A stretch of 64,000 nucleotides of DNA from Pseudonocardia kujensis (lineage in GTDB: Bacteria > Actinomycetota > Actinomycetes > Mycobacteriales > Pseudonocardiaceae). Positions 1-8,442 of the stretch are shown in pieces. A program made the translations under genes and the position numbers. Within the stretch, counting starts at the first letter, position 1. Every line of letters begins with the position of its first letter. The notes beneath the pieces are model-generated. The model was not told where the DNA came from. It was given only the letters and a program-made list of their open reading frames with translations, and searched no databases. The stretch covers positions 62,001-126,000 of the forward strand of contig NZ_JAJSOK010000017.1 of NCBI RefSeq assembly GCF_021283305.1. Reading direction: 5' to 3'.

Positions 1-3000
1 GCCGCATTCGCCGCCGCCGCGCACCGCGCCGGAGCGGCGTAACGGCCCCGGATGAGGATCCACTCGCGTCGCTGGCAGCGGGTGGCGGTGAACCTGAATG
101 CCGGCGGGAACGACGATGCGTAAACGCCGTTTACTGGCCCTCGTGGCGGCTGAGCCTTGGCGCGGACTCCGGGCGATTTGCAGCCCCTAGCTCGCGCGTC
201 CGCGCGGAGGGGTACCCGACTGCGGGACTCCGGCCGCGAGCCAGTACGGGGTTCGGCGGCGCGCGCTGGCCCACGTCGACGGTCCAGTGAGCGCGAAAGC
301 CGCGATAGACGACTTTTACGGCGGTCGCCATCGGGCGCCTAAAGAGCGTGCCGAGGCGCCACATGACAGCGACTGGAGCAACCGGCGCGGGGCGAGTGGA
401 GGCTCCCTACCCGGTGCTGGCCATCGTCGGCGGCGCGCGCCAGATACAGGAACTGACGAGGCAGACTTGAGGAACCGATGAGCCTCCGCTGTGATGCGTG
501 ATGCGTGATCGGCGACAGCGGGAGGACGGGCATCCTTTGGTACCAGTGGAGAGCCCTCTGTCGGCGCCCCGCCCTTCCTAGGGAAGCAGGGAAGTCCTGA
601 AGCGTGCTCCGGCCGTCGCGAACTGCCGGCACCGCTGGCAGGTAAACGCCGTTTACGGCCCATCCCGTCCAGGCTGCCGGGGATTTACGCGCGGACCGAG
701 TCGGGCCCGGCGGACCGTCGCTGACATGCGCTCGGCTGGGGTCACCACATCGCTTCCCCGGGACATCGCGCGAGCAGCGGGCGAGCATCCCGAAGCAACA
801 AGAAGAAGGGAGCCGCCGCCCGTCCCTGACCCCCCGCCCGGTCATCCCGCTCCGGGTCCTGGCGGCACGCCTCTGTCCGTAACGCCGTGGTCCGCACTAG
901 GTCATCGCGGCCTCGGCCCCAAAGGTGTCGTTCTACCGCCTCGGTCGGAGGGAGGGCCGCTGGCTGTCGCCAGTGTCTGCGCCATCCCGTTCCTGCCTCA
1001 CCCAACCGTTGGGGCGGCCCGCGGTCCGTCTCTCGTTTAGACGCAGTCGCCTCGCCCCGAGTGATAAACGCCGTTTACCGGGAGCTCGACCTGCTCCCGT
1101 CGCTTAGCTGGCGGCCGGTTCGAACGGCTCATCCGCCGGCACGTGTCCCGACTCAATCGGCGGATCCGGCCCGGACGAGAAGTTCACGTAGCCGCCGCGC
1201 GACTGGACCGGGGGCGGCATCGCCTTCCCTCGCGCTGGGCCGGGCGCGGGTTTAGAGGCAAGACGTGGCTCCGCGGAGGGCGCGGGCACGCTGAAAGGCG
1301 GTCGAGGCCTCGCGGTGCACCAGCCGACGGACGCGCATTTTAGACGAGCGGCCTGGACCGCTCGCTGCTCGCCTATGGCTTCGTCACCGTTCCGACGAGG
1401 CATCCTGAGCTCGTGGTGAGGTCGGTAAACGCCGTTTACCGCTTGGACCGTCCCTGGCCCACGGCGCCCGAAAGCCGGCGGCCGGGCGGCAGTGAGGCTG
1501 TAAAGCTCGCACCGTCCTAACATGTCACCGATCGTGGAGGCGGCGGCTCCTCGCTCCGGGTGTTTGAGGCGACCGGTGGGCTTGGCTCGACTGTCTGCGG
1601 AGTCGCCAGGTGACGGAATCAAGGGGCTGCGGGCCGAGCTGGACGGGGCAGCGCGCCCAGACCGACCAGGCATCGACCCCTCGTTCCCCAGGCCGGCGTT
1701 GATGTCCGGCCGGCACGGTCCATTTCGAGCAGGAAGGCGGAGTCCTGCCCTCAGCCCGCCGACCCCTCGCAACGGACCCATCGCCCAAGCTGTAAACGGC
1801 GTTTACGAGCCCTCCTTAGGTGCGGGCGGTGGGCTAGCTGCCTTCTCAGGAACGCGTGGGCACGTGTGTGAACTACAAGCCCGGCGTGCACTGCCTATCG
1901 GCCCCGATCGGTACTGCCCATATCGAGTTGGTTGCGGGTCAAGGTGACAGCCTGGCCGGGATCGATCATGGCCCGCCGGGCGCAACGTTCCGGCGATTGC
2001 CCTGAACGCGACTTCGGACGGGCCGCGAAGGCCGGCGCTGCCCGAGCAACAAGGGCAGCAGCGATAAACGCCGTATACCTCGGCACTCCGCCCGGACGGA
2101 GGTAGCCCCCTCGCCCCCTGGCCGCTGGCGCGCGCCAGCAGCGCGCCGAAGAGCAAGCAGGTCCAACAACCTCGGCCCTAGAGGGCTCGGGTACGAGCGG
2201 CCCCGCTGGCGAGCGTCTAAGGGCTGGGCGCACGCAGTGAGCCTTCCTGTGGTCAGCCTTCACGCCTGCACCCCGGGGCACCACGGACCCCCCGTGGCTG
2301 CCGGCACAACCTGCGGAGCAGTAAACGGCGTTTACGCGATCGCCGCTGACTACTTGCACGGTATCGCGCCGCCCCCAGTGCAGGGACGTTCTGCCGCCTC
2401 TGGCGACACCACTATCGTCAGGCCGCCTGCCCGAGTCGGCCTCCGACGTGGCGAACGTGACCGGAGCGGAGCTCGGCACCGGACAGAGGATTGGAGGCCT
2501 GCCGCCACGAGGGCCTCGGAGTAAACGCCGTTTACTCGCTGCCCTGGGTGCGGACGCGCGAAGGTCCGGGTCGGCGTCGCCGAGTGCCGAGCTGAGAACC
2601 GAGCACACCTACGGGCCCCCTCCTCCGAAGGGTCGAGACACGGGATCCATATACCAACCCGGCCGGGCCGCCTTCAACTACGCCATCGCCAACCTGGCGG
2701 GCCTCGGGTGGGCGCGGGAGTAAACGACGTTTACCGCCCGTCGCACCACCCGATGACCGCCCGATGCCGGGGCACGCAGGACCCGCGTGCCCCTCGCGGA
2801 TCGTGCTAACCGCCACGCCCTGAGTAGAGCACAAGGCACGGACGCGAGGCGGTCACGGCGCCAGCATGTCGCCGAAACACGCCGGGCACCGCCCAGGCAC
2901 AGCGTCCAATAGGCGCTCGCAGAGCAGCGGCGCGAGGCTAGGTCCACCACCATTCCTCCGGCAGGCAGTGCTCGCGGCGCCCCAAAGCTGACCTGACGCC

Positions 3001-3385
3001 CCCCGCTGCCGGGCCATTACAACTTCCGGGGTCGAGTCGCGATCGCCAGCTGCCGCACGCTGGCGGGTGTCCTCGATAGTAAACGCCGTTTAGTGCGCCG
3101 GACGGCAGCACCCTTGTATCGACGAACAGCCGCGCACCCTGGCGCTGCGCCGCAACCAAGCCACCGCGAGCACTCGCAACCGGAGCAAGCGATAAACGCC
3201 GTTTACGTGTGCCGCTACATCCCGATCGGGTGCATGACACGGCGTGTCGGTCGCCCGATGAGTCGCGCCACCCCCTACCGGCGGGGTATCCTAGTCCCCG
3301 TAAGGCGCCCCTTCTTGGCAGGTTGGGGAACTCGCTCCGGTCCGCCGGAGCACCGGCGTGACGTGGCGTGCTGGGCCGCGTGACG
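1..3385. other. 3.4-kb gene-free region carrying a palindrome array
   Basis: No open frame here looks like a protein. All frames are short, they overlap on both strands, and their translations are arginine/proline/alanine-rich with no recognisable fold or motif. No frame has a convincing ribosome binding site or a neighbour in operon spacing. The only recurrent structure I can see is the 15-bp palindrome described in its own entry. Because that palindrome appears in different reading frames, giving VNGVY or VNAVY wherever it happens to be in frame, it is a DNA element and not a protein repeat. A 3.4-kb gene-free stretch is very unusual in an actinomycete and implies a structural or cis-acting role. 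A non-coding RNA cannot be excluded. Confidence 0.7.
120..3206. repeat. Dispersed array of eleven 15-bp palindromes
   Basis: The consensus is GTAAACGNCGTTTAC, a 7+1+7 inverted repeat. Copies lie at 120-134, 642-656, 1064-1078, 1425-1439, 1792-1806, 2064-2078, 2321-2335, 2521-2535, 2720-2734, 3079-3093 and 3192-3206. The middle base is C in eight copies, G in two (1792, 2321) and A in one (2720). Departures are few: the first base is A in the copies at 1064, 2064 and 3192; one internal T-to-A change is in 2064; the last base is G in 3079. Start-to-start distances are 522, 422, 361, 367, 272, 257, 200, 199, 359 and 113 bp. The flanks are not conserved, so selection acts on the 15-mer alone. This is typical of binding sites for a dimeric helix-turn-helix or ParB-like protein. 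The cognate protein is not identified. Confidence 0.93.
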
Positions 3386-3430
3386 CGAGAACCACACGGG
3401 ACAGCCCTGGCAGGGGCTGTCCCGTTCTCG
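3386..3430 (+). terminator. Strong hairpin at the right edge of the palindrome array
   Basis: Inner arms at 3398-3407 and 3414-3423 pair perfectly over 10 bp around a 6-nt loop. Outer arms at 3386-3392 and 3424-3430 add 7 bp after a 5-nt bulge on the left side. A short TTT follows. The shape fits a rho-independent terminator, possibly working in both directions. Lying between the array and a LexA box, it could also be a structured transfer or replication site, but nothing in the sequence decides this. Confidence 0.6.
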
Positions 3431-3449
3431 TTTCCGCTCCGACCATTGG

Positions 3450-3465
3450 TCGAACGTTTGTTCGA
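3450..3465. promoter_or_regulatory. LexA (SOS) box, perfect actinobacterial consensus
   Basis: TCGAACGTTTGTTCGA matches the established actinobacterial LexA operator TCGAAC-N4-GTTCGA at every position and is a perfect palindrome. It would place a nearby promoter under DNA-damage control. The nearest plus-strand frame starts with ATG at 3473 but encodes only 26 residues and resembles no known protein, so the controlled gene is unclear. It may have been lost, or it may be a small RNA. Confidence 0.75.
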
Positions 3466-4508
3466 GCCTTGATGAGTATCGAACCCGACTGCTCGCTCAC
3501 CGGTCGAGCAGGCTGGGCGGGAGCAGGGCCCGACGTCGCGTGGCCTGGTTAAGGCTTGATCGACATCTCTACTGTTCGGTGGCCGTCCGGGTTGTGCTAG
3601 AGGCTGAGGTGGTAGGTGTTGGCGGCGCGGGCCGTGGCGTAGCTGCGGACCTCGGTCAGTGAGGTGGCAGGACCGGCCGGCAGCGCGGGGGACGGCCGCG
3701 GAGCTTCCCGGCCGTGAATTGCGCCGCAGGGGACGTGCGGTCGATGCCGGGCCGGGGTGGCGCCGTGCTCGCGGGGCACACCCAGAGTCCCTCCCCGCCA
3801 CCCGTTGCTGTCATAACGCAGCCCGGATAGATGGCTGGTCATGCCGGGATGCGCAGATTCCCCGGACGGCGGATGAACAGCTACCAGACGCGAGCCCGGG
3901 GGCCGCGCGTTGGAGCCAGCTTGCGCGGCGCAGTGAGCCGGCGACCAGCGTCGAGGAAATGACTGCACCGCCGGCCGCAGCTGACGGGCTGTCGTGGGGC
4001 GCGTAGCCCGTGTATCAGCCACCGACCCGTCGACCTCTTGCCAGCCATCGACAAAACGGCGCAGCAGACCACACTTCGGGAGTTCACCGAACGACTGCGG
4101 GACCGCGGATTCGAGGCCAAGGCCATCCGCGGGTCCGTGGCCGCCCTCGCTCGTCGTCCGCTGGCCTACGCCAGCTGGATCTGGGAGCCTCTGGCGGCCG
4201 CGGATCGCTGCCATCCAGTCCGGGTCTCCTGTAAGCGACGCACAGAGTCTCGCCGAGCCGGTCCCTGGCCTGCTCCCGGAGGTCGTGTCCAGCGCCGGAA
4301 CAGGCTCAAGATGACGGCAGGGCCCGACGGTTCCGGTGACGCGGACTGAGGCGCGGTAGCCGTCGATGTCGATCAAATCGTCGCGGGAAGCGGCCACCTG
4401 CTGATATTGCGGGACTACAGCTCAGCGGTAGTGCGCTGTGTGGCTGAATCGTCCGCGACCAGGCTGCGACGCCCGACCTCGGCCGCGGCGCAGGGGGAGC
4501 CGCGGTCG
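3466..4508. other. Degenerate region without a confident gene
   Basis: About 1 kb with no gene I can support. Two short stretches look protein-like. On the plus strand near 4070-4190 a frame reads TLREFTERLRDRGFEAKAI, and on the minus strand a frame ending at 3597 closes with ATARAANTYHLSL. Neither extends into a coherent protein, which suggests decayed genes. I cannot assign either to a family. Confidence 0.4.
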
Positions 4509-4910
4509 TCAGGCTCCCAGGAGTACGAGGCCTTCGTGCTCAGCGAAGTCGCTGTAGTCCTTGACGTTGAGCGTCGCGAGTGGGAGCTCGTAGGCGAGGC
4601 AGGCGGCGGCGATCCAGCTGTCGTTCTGGGGACGCGGGCGCCCGCGGCGGGCGGCGTAGGCAGTGATCTCACCCCAGGTCCTGGCGACGTCGTCGGTGTA
4701 CGGGAGCGTGGGGCGGGCCGCCAGCCAGGCATCGAGTGCGCCGCGGCGGGTGGCGCCCCACTCTCGCATGATCGACCAGCGGATGAGCTCGCCGTAGGTC
4801 ACGAAGGTGATGCCGTGCTCTGCCGTGGCCAACTCGCGGGCGAGGGTGCCGGGCAGGCGGCGCTTGATGACGAGTGAGGCGACGTCGGTGTCGAGGATGA
4901 TCCGTCGCAC
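4509..4910 (-). CDS. vapC: PIN-domain toxin, VapC-like ribonuclease
   Basis: A 133-residue protein of the usual VapC size. The expected PIN-domain acidic residues are visible: Asp7 in ILDTDV, Glu41 in YGELIRW, Asp97 in NDSWIAA and Asp118 in NVKDY. These would bind the metal of an RNase active site. The start is a GTG at 4910, one base after the antitoxin stop codon, so the two genes are translationally coupled. A longer upstream extension of the frame would overlap the antitoxin and was rejected. VapC toxins cleave tRNA or rRNA when not held by the antitoxin; the target here is unknown. Its position between the array and the conjugation operon suits an addiction module that stabilises a mobile element. 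Confidence 0.85.
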   Translation of the reverse strand: MRRIILDTDVASLVIKRRLPGTLARELATAEHGITFVTYGELIRWSIMREWGATRRGALDAWLAARPTLPYTDDVARTWGEITAYAARRGRPRPQNDSWIAAACLAYELPLATLNVKDYSDFAEHEGLVLLGA

Positions 4911-4911
4911 G

Positions 4912-5097
4912 TCAGGCGATGCTGGAGCGGCGCATCTGCCGGAGGTCGGCGAGGAAGTCGTCGAGTTCGTCGTCGTCGTCGAAGATCCCGTCCTGGGCAA
5001 GCTCGTCGATGCTGGAGACAGGGGTCGCCTTGGCGAAGATCTCGTCGACGCTCGGCGCAGGTTTGGGGGAGGGCGAGGGCCCAGGCTGGGTCGTCAT
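4912..5097 (-). CDS. Small acidic antitoxin partner of the PIN toxin
   Basis: A 61-residue protein directly upstream of the toxin. It has a proline-rich N terminus (residues 5-16), a short helical region and a strongly acidic stretch, DGIFDDDDELDDF (37-49), before a basic C terminus. The ATG at 5097 was chosen because it gives the compact size typical of antitoxins; the frame stays open further upstream without a likely start. I do not recognise a classical AbrB, PHD or RHH DNA-binding motif. The call therefore rests on size, charge and the one-base spacing to vapC. The acidic tail probably occupies the toxin active site, which is inference. Confidence 0.65.
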   Translation of the reverse strand: MTTQPGPSPSPKPAPSVDEIFAKATPVSSIDELAQDGIFDDDDELDDFLADLRQMRRSSIA

Positions 5098-5194
5098 CGT
5101 GCCTCCTCCGGGGCGCTGTCGGCTCGGGCTCATGGTAGCCCGTAGCCGCCGTCGGACAGGTCCAGCGACACCGGAGAAGGCGGCCCGAGAGTGC

Positions 5195-5213
5195 TCCCCC
5201 TGCAAAGGGGGGA
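5195..5213 (-). terminator. Weak GC hairpin downstream of the conjugation operon
   Basis: A run of five C (5196-5200) is separated by TGCAAA from a run of G (5207-5212), giving a short stem-loop about 170 bp beyond the last conjugation gene. No T-tract follows on either strand, so termination is only a possibility. Confidence 0.25.
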
Positions 5214-5379
5214 CGGTCCGCGTGCTGGTGAGCCCCGGCTCTGCGTGGCGGCGTGAGCGCGGGCACCGGGTCAGCGGGCGTCCACTCCCACAGCCAAGAG
5301 CCCAGTGCCCGACGCCGCCCGCGCTACGGCCGATCCAGGCTGGTGATCGTGACAAGCTGCTACGCACGATGACACCTGC

Positions 5380-7254
5380 TCAGCGGTCAGACGGGATGGG
5401 CGTGCCGGGCCGATGGCCCGCCGACAGGCTGTAACCCAGCTCGTCGACCGCAGGTACGCCCGCGCGCACAGAAGCCTGATCGGCACGGAGCTGCTTCCAG
5501 TCCGGACGTTCGCTGACGTCGACGGTTCTGGCCACGATCGGCCGCAGCGCCCGATGGTAGACCAGCGTCTTGTTCGCCTCCAGCATCCGGATGGCGCCGG
5601 GCCGGAACGTGGGGGCGGTCTCGGTGCCAATCGAGGCGCGGCCGGGGGAGAGGAACCCGTCGGAGTGGGCCTGGTGCCGGATCCGCTCGTGGTGCCCGCC
5701 GAGGGTGGAGGCCCACTCGAGGGCGTCAGTGTCCTTGAGCCCACCCCAAAGGCTGAGGGTGGTGGTGTTGTCCAGGAGCAGGCGGGCGCGGGCGGTACCG
5801 AAGGCGTCGTCGAGCTGGGCGCGGGACTGCGCGGCCCAATGGATGACCACGCCTTGGCCGGCGGAGTCGGAGACGATGTCGGGCAGGCTCGGCGCGGGAG
5901 TGGCGTTGGTGAGCTCGTCGAGCACGGCGGTAGCCGGAGGTTCAAGTCGACGTGTGGGGAACGACTTGGCCAAATCGGTCGCGGTGGTGAGCCATTCCTC
6001 GGCCAGCGCGGTCAGCAGCGGGACCGCGGCGGCGGCGTGCTGGCGGCCGGCGATGAGGAACAGACTGCCCTGGTTGCCGATGAAGCTGCGCGCGTCGAAG
6101 CCCTCCCCGGGGCGCGGTGAGCACAGCGCGCGCAGGGCGGGGCTCATCAGGGGCTCGATGACGCGGCGGACCGACATCCACACTGCATCCGCGGTGCGGT
6201 CGACCATGCCCATCTCGGAGGCGAGGTTCTTGGCGACGTCCGTGTTGTAGGGCTCGAGTAGACCGACCGGCTCACGATCGGCCGGCCTGGCGGTGGCCCA
6301 CCGGATCAGCGAGCTGATCCCGCGGTTTCCCAACGCGGCCGCGTGCAGATACGCGGTGAGAACGACCTTCGCGCGTTCGCGAAACACGCGGTCGTTGCCG
6401 GCGCCGGCCCCGCCGCCGGCCTCCACCGCCACGGCCGAGGCTTCGACCATCGTGTGCGCCCGGCGCTCGGCGGTGGCGTAGTTGTGGCAGCCCTGGATCG
6501 GGGACCAGCGCAGCTGTGCAGGCCAAGCAGTGGTGCCGGTGGCGTCGAAGACCAAAACCGGGCCGGCGAGGAACCGCCGCGTGCGGGCCAGCGCGACGAA
6601 CTCCAGCAGGTCAGGCTTTGTCGTCGAGCACAGCAACGCCCCGGGTGCACCGAGGGCCTTGTGCACGAGGTCGCGGCGGCTCTTACCGGTCTGGGTCGGG
6701 GCCAGCGTGCCCGTGGGACTGGTCAGCGGACTGCACATCGGGCCGATCGCGCCGCGGTGCAGCGGCGCCCCGACCTCGTCGAGCGGGGCGCGCTTGCGCT
6801 CGAGCCTCGACAGGCTCGGACGGGTCCACTCCGCGGTCCGTCGGGCGGCGGCGAGGGAGAGCTCGCGGCGGATCTCGCGGCGGCTGGCATGACCGGGACC
6901 GGTCGGCCCCCAGCGCCGCCACGCCAGCATCGCCAGGGCGACCAGAACCGTCGACGCAAGGCCGGCGAGGACCGCCACGGTGAACCAGTACGTCTGCGGA
7001 TGCCCGATGAGCTGCTCGGCCCACGGCGGCCCGACCGCGGCACCCGGGTCGGCGGGATGAGCCAGCACCGAGAACGCCAACGGCCACCAACCGCCGGCAT
7101 CGGGCCAGGACAGCGGGGCGCCGAGGAACCCGGACGCGAGCACGACCGCGATGCCGAGCAGCCCGGCCGCGCCGACGAGCAGCCCGAGCCCGGCCAGGGC
7201 AACACCGGCCAGGGCCAGGTCGCGGTCGGCGGTGGGGGAGTGGTACCGGCTCAC
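5380..7254 (-). CDS. VirD4/TraG-like type IV coupling ATPase
   Basis: A 624-residue predicted inner-membrane ATPase of the VirD4/TraG/TraD coupling family, which brings the DNA-relaxase complex to the secretion channel. Two membrane segments lie at about residues 13-45 and 88-112. Walker A is APTQTGKS at 185-192, and a Walker B-like strand TAVLDELTN lies near residue 435. The GTG start at 7254 overlaps the stop of the upstream NlpC/P60 gene (GTGA). The same frame is open far upstream of this point, but only as antisense noise over the preceding gene. It is the last gene of the operon. The divergent Walker A (no G-x4-GKT) is common in actinobacterial members. Confidence in the family is high; the substrate is unknown because no relaxase is in view. 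Confidence 0.88.
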   Translation of the reverse strand: MSRYHSPTADRDLALAGVALAGLGLLVGAAGLLGIAVVLASGFLGAPLSWPDAGGWWPLAFSVLAHPADPGAAVGPPWAEQLIGHPQTYWFTVAVLAGLASTVLVALAMLAWRRWGPTGPGHASRREIRRELSLAAARRTAEWTRPSLSRLERKRAPLDEVGAPLHRGAIGPMCSPLTSPTGTLAPTQTGKSRRDLVHKALGAPGALLCSTTKPDLLEFVALARTRRFLAGPVLVFDATGTTAWPAQLRWSPIQGCHNYATAERRAHTMVEASAVAVEAGGGAGAGNDRVFRERAKVVLTAYLHAAALGNRGISSLIRWATARPADREPVGLLEPYNTDVAKNLASEMGMVDRTADAVWMSVRRVIEPLMSPALRALCSPRPGEGFDARSFIGNQGSLFLIAGRQHAAAAVPLLTALAEEWLTTATDLAKSFPTRRLEPPATAVLDELTNATPAPSLPDIVSDSAGQGVVIHWAAQSRAQLDDAFGTARARLLLDNTTTLSLWGGLKDTDALEWASTLGGHHERIRHQAHSDGFLSPGRASIGTETAPTFRPGAIRMLEANKTLVYHRALRPIVARTVDVSERPDWKQLRADQASVRAGVPAVDELGYSLSAGHRPGTPIPSDR

Positions 7255-8429
7255 GCGGGTGCCCCCAGCGCGGCCGCGGACCCGGCAGCCGGTGTCTCCC
7301 CGACCGGGCCGGCGATGTGGCGCACCGCGACGACCTGGTCGGCCCACTTGCTGACCGGCTGCAGGATGACCCCACGGGAGGAGTCGTAGGCGTTCACGAT
7401 GATCCCGTTCCCGGCATACATGCCGACGTGGCGGGGGTTGGTGGGCGAGCCCAACGAGCCCGGGATGAACACCAGATCCCCGGGGGAGAGCTGAGCGAGC
7501 GAGGCAGGGGTGCCGGCGAACTTCTGGTTGACCGTGCCGGCCGGGATAGCGACGCCGACGGCGGCCCACGCGGCGGTCATCAGGCCGGAGCAGTCGAAGG
7601 CGCCCGGGCCCTTGGCACCCCACACGTAGGGCTTGCCGAGCTGGGCGAGGGCGTAAGAGACCGCAGCTCGCTGCTGCGGATCGGCCGGAAGCCGGAACCC
7701 GGGCGGGAGCTCCCCGGGATCGACCAGCGCGGGCCCACCCGGCGGCAGCCCACCAGCGCCCTGGTCGGGGCACAGGGTGGTCGCCAGCGACGCCAACTGC
7801 GCCTGCCCGCCCTGGGCGCCCGACAAGGATGCTGCAGGGTCGGGGACGGGGCTGTCCGGGCCCTGCCAGAACTGCTCGACCAGCGCCGCGGCCGCCGGCT
7901 CCTGGGGGCCGTAGCGGCCGGGGTAGCCGGAGGCCTGCACGGTCTGGGCGGCCTGGCCGGGCGGCAGGATGTCCCAGCCGGGCACCGCGAGCAGCCGGTC
8001 GTAAAAAGCGCCCGCGGCGTAGGCGGGGTTGAGGACCCGCTCCGGGCCTCCCCAGCCCATCGAGGGTCGCTGCTGGAACAGCCCGAGGGAGTCGTCGAGG
8101 CCGTAACGGACATTCTGCAGCTGCGACTCGACGATCGCGGTCGAGACCGCGATGACTGCGGCCCGCTTGGGCAGCCGGCGCTCGACGGCGAGCCCGATGA
8201 TGGTCTGGGCGTTGGTCATCTGCTCGGCCGACCACACCCGCGGCCCGACCTGCCGGGTGCCCCCGCCGGGCCCGCCGTCCCCGCCGCAGCCCCCACCGAG
8301 GGCGCCGCCGAGGGCAGCGATCAGCGTCAGGCCGACGACCAGGACGGTCACCGTCAACACCACGACCGCGGCACCGATCGCGGCGACCAGCTTGACCCGT
8401 GAAGGGTTCACCGGGGGCGAGGAGCTCAT
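7251..8429 (-). CDS. Membrane-anchored NlpC/P60 (C40) peptidase of the conjugation system
   Basis: About 392 residues. An N-terminal membrane anchor (about 13-45) is followed by a soluble-lytic-like region containing IVESQLQNV, GLFQQRP and NPAYAAGAFYDRLL, which resembles lysozyme-like domains. A C-terminal NlpC/P60 domain follows, with GAFDCSGL (catalytic Cys) and RHVGMYAG (catalytic His). The combination would cut both glycan strands and stem peptides to open the wall for a secretion channel. The ATG at 8429 was chosen over a frame extending to 8501 because the longer version overlaps the VirB4 gene and adds only a proline/alanine-rich lead. The 3' end overlaps the coupling-protein start by 4 bases. 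Confidence 0.88.
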   Translation of the reverse strand: MSSSPPVNPSRVKLVAAIGAAVVVLTVTVLVVGLTLIAALGGALGGGCGGDGGPGGGTRQVGPRVWSAEQMTNAQTIIGLAVERRLPKRAAVIAVSTAIVESQLQNVRYGLDDSLGLFQQRPSMGWGGPERVLNPAYAAGAFYDRLLAVPGWDILPPGQAAQTVQASGYPGRYGPQEPAAAALVEQFWQGPDSPVPDPAASLSGAQGGQAQLASLATTLCPDQGAGGLPPGGPALVDPGELPPGFRLPADPQQRAAVSYALAQLGKPYVWGAKGPGAFDCSGLMTAAWAAVGVAIPAGTVNQKFAGTPASLAQLSPGDLVFIPGSLGSPTNPRHVGMYAGNGIIVNAYDSSRGVILQPVSKWADQVVAVRHIAGPVGETPAAGSAAALGAPA

Positions 8430-8442
8430 CGAGACCCGCCGT

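Noticed and set aside
120..3206. CRISPR array
   Set aside because: Repeats are 15-bp palindromes separated by 100-500 bp of unequal length, not 28-37-bp repeats with uniform short spacers, and no cas gene is present.
120..3206. Classical plasmid iterons
   Set aside because: Iterons are closely packed direct repeats in helical phase next to a rep gene. Here the copies are palindromic, far apart and no rep gene is visible, although an origin role is not excluded.
1..3385. Many overlapping open frames of 60-290 codons in the left 3.4 kb
   Set aside because: They overlap on both strands, lack ribosome binding sites and family features, and differ in frame from copy to copy of the palindrome. 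They are expected in GC-rich non-coding DNA.
4405..4480. tRNA-like D-arm sequence AGCTCAGCGGTAG
   Set aside because: The following bases do not form an anticodon arm or T-arm and there is no acceptor stem, so it is a chance match.
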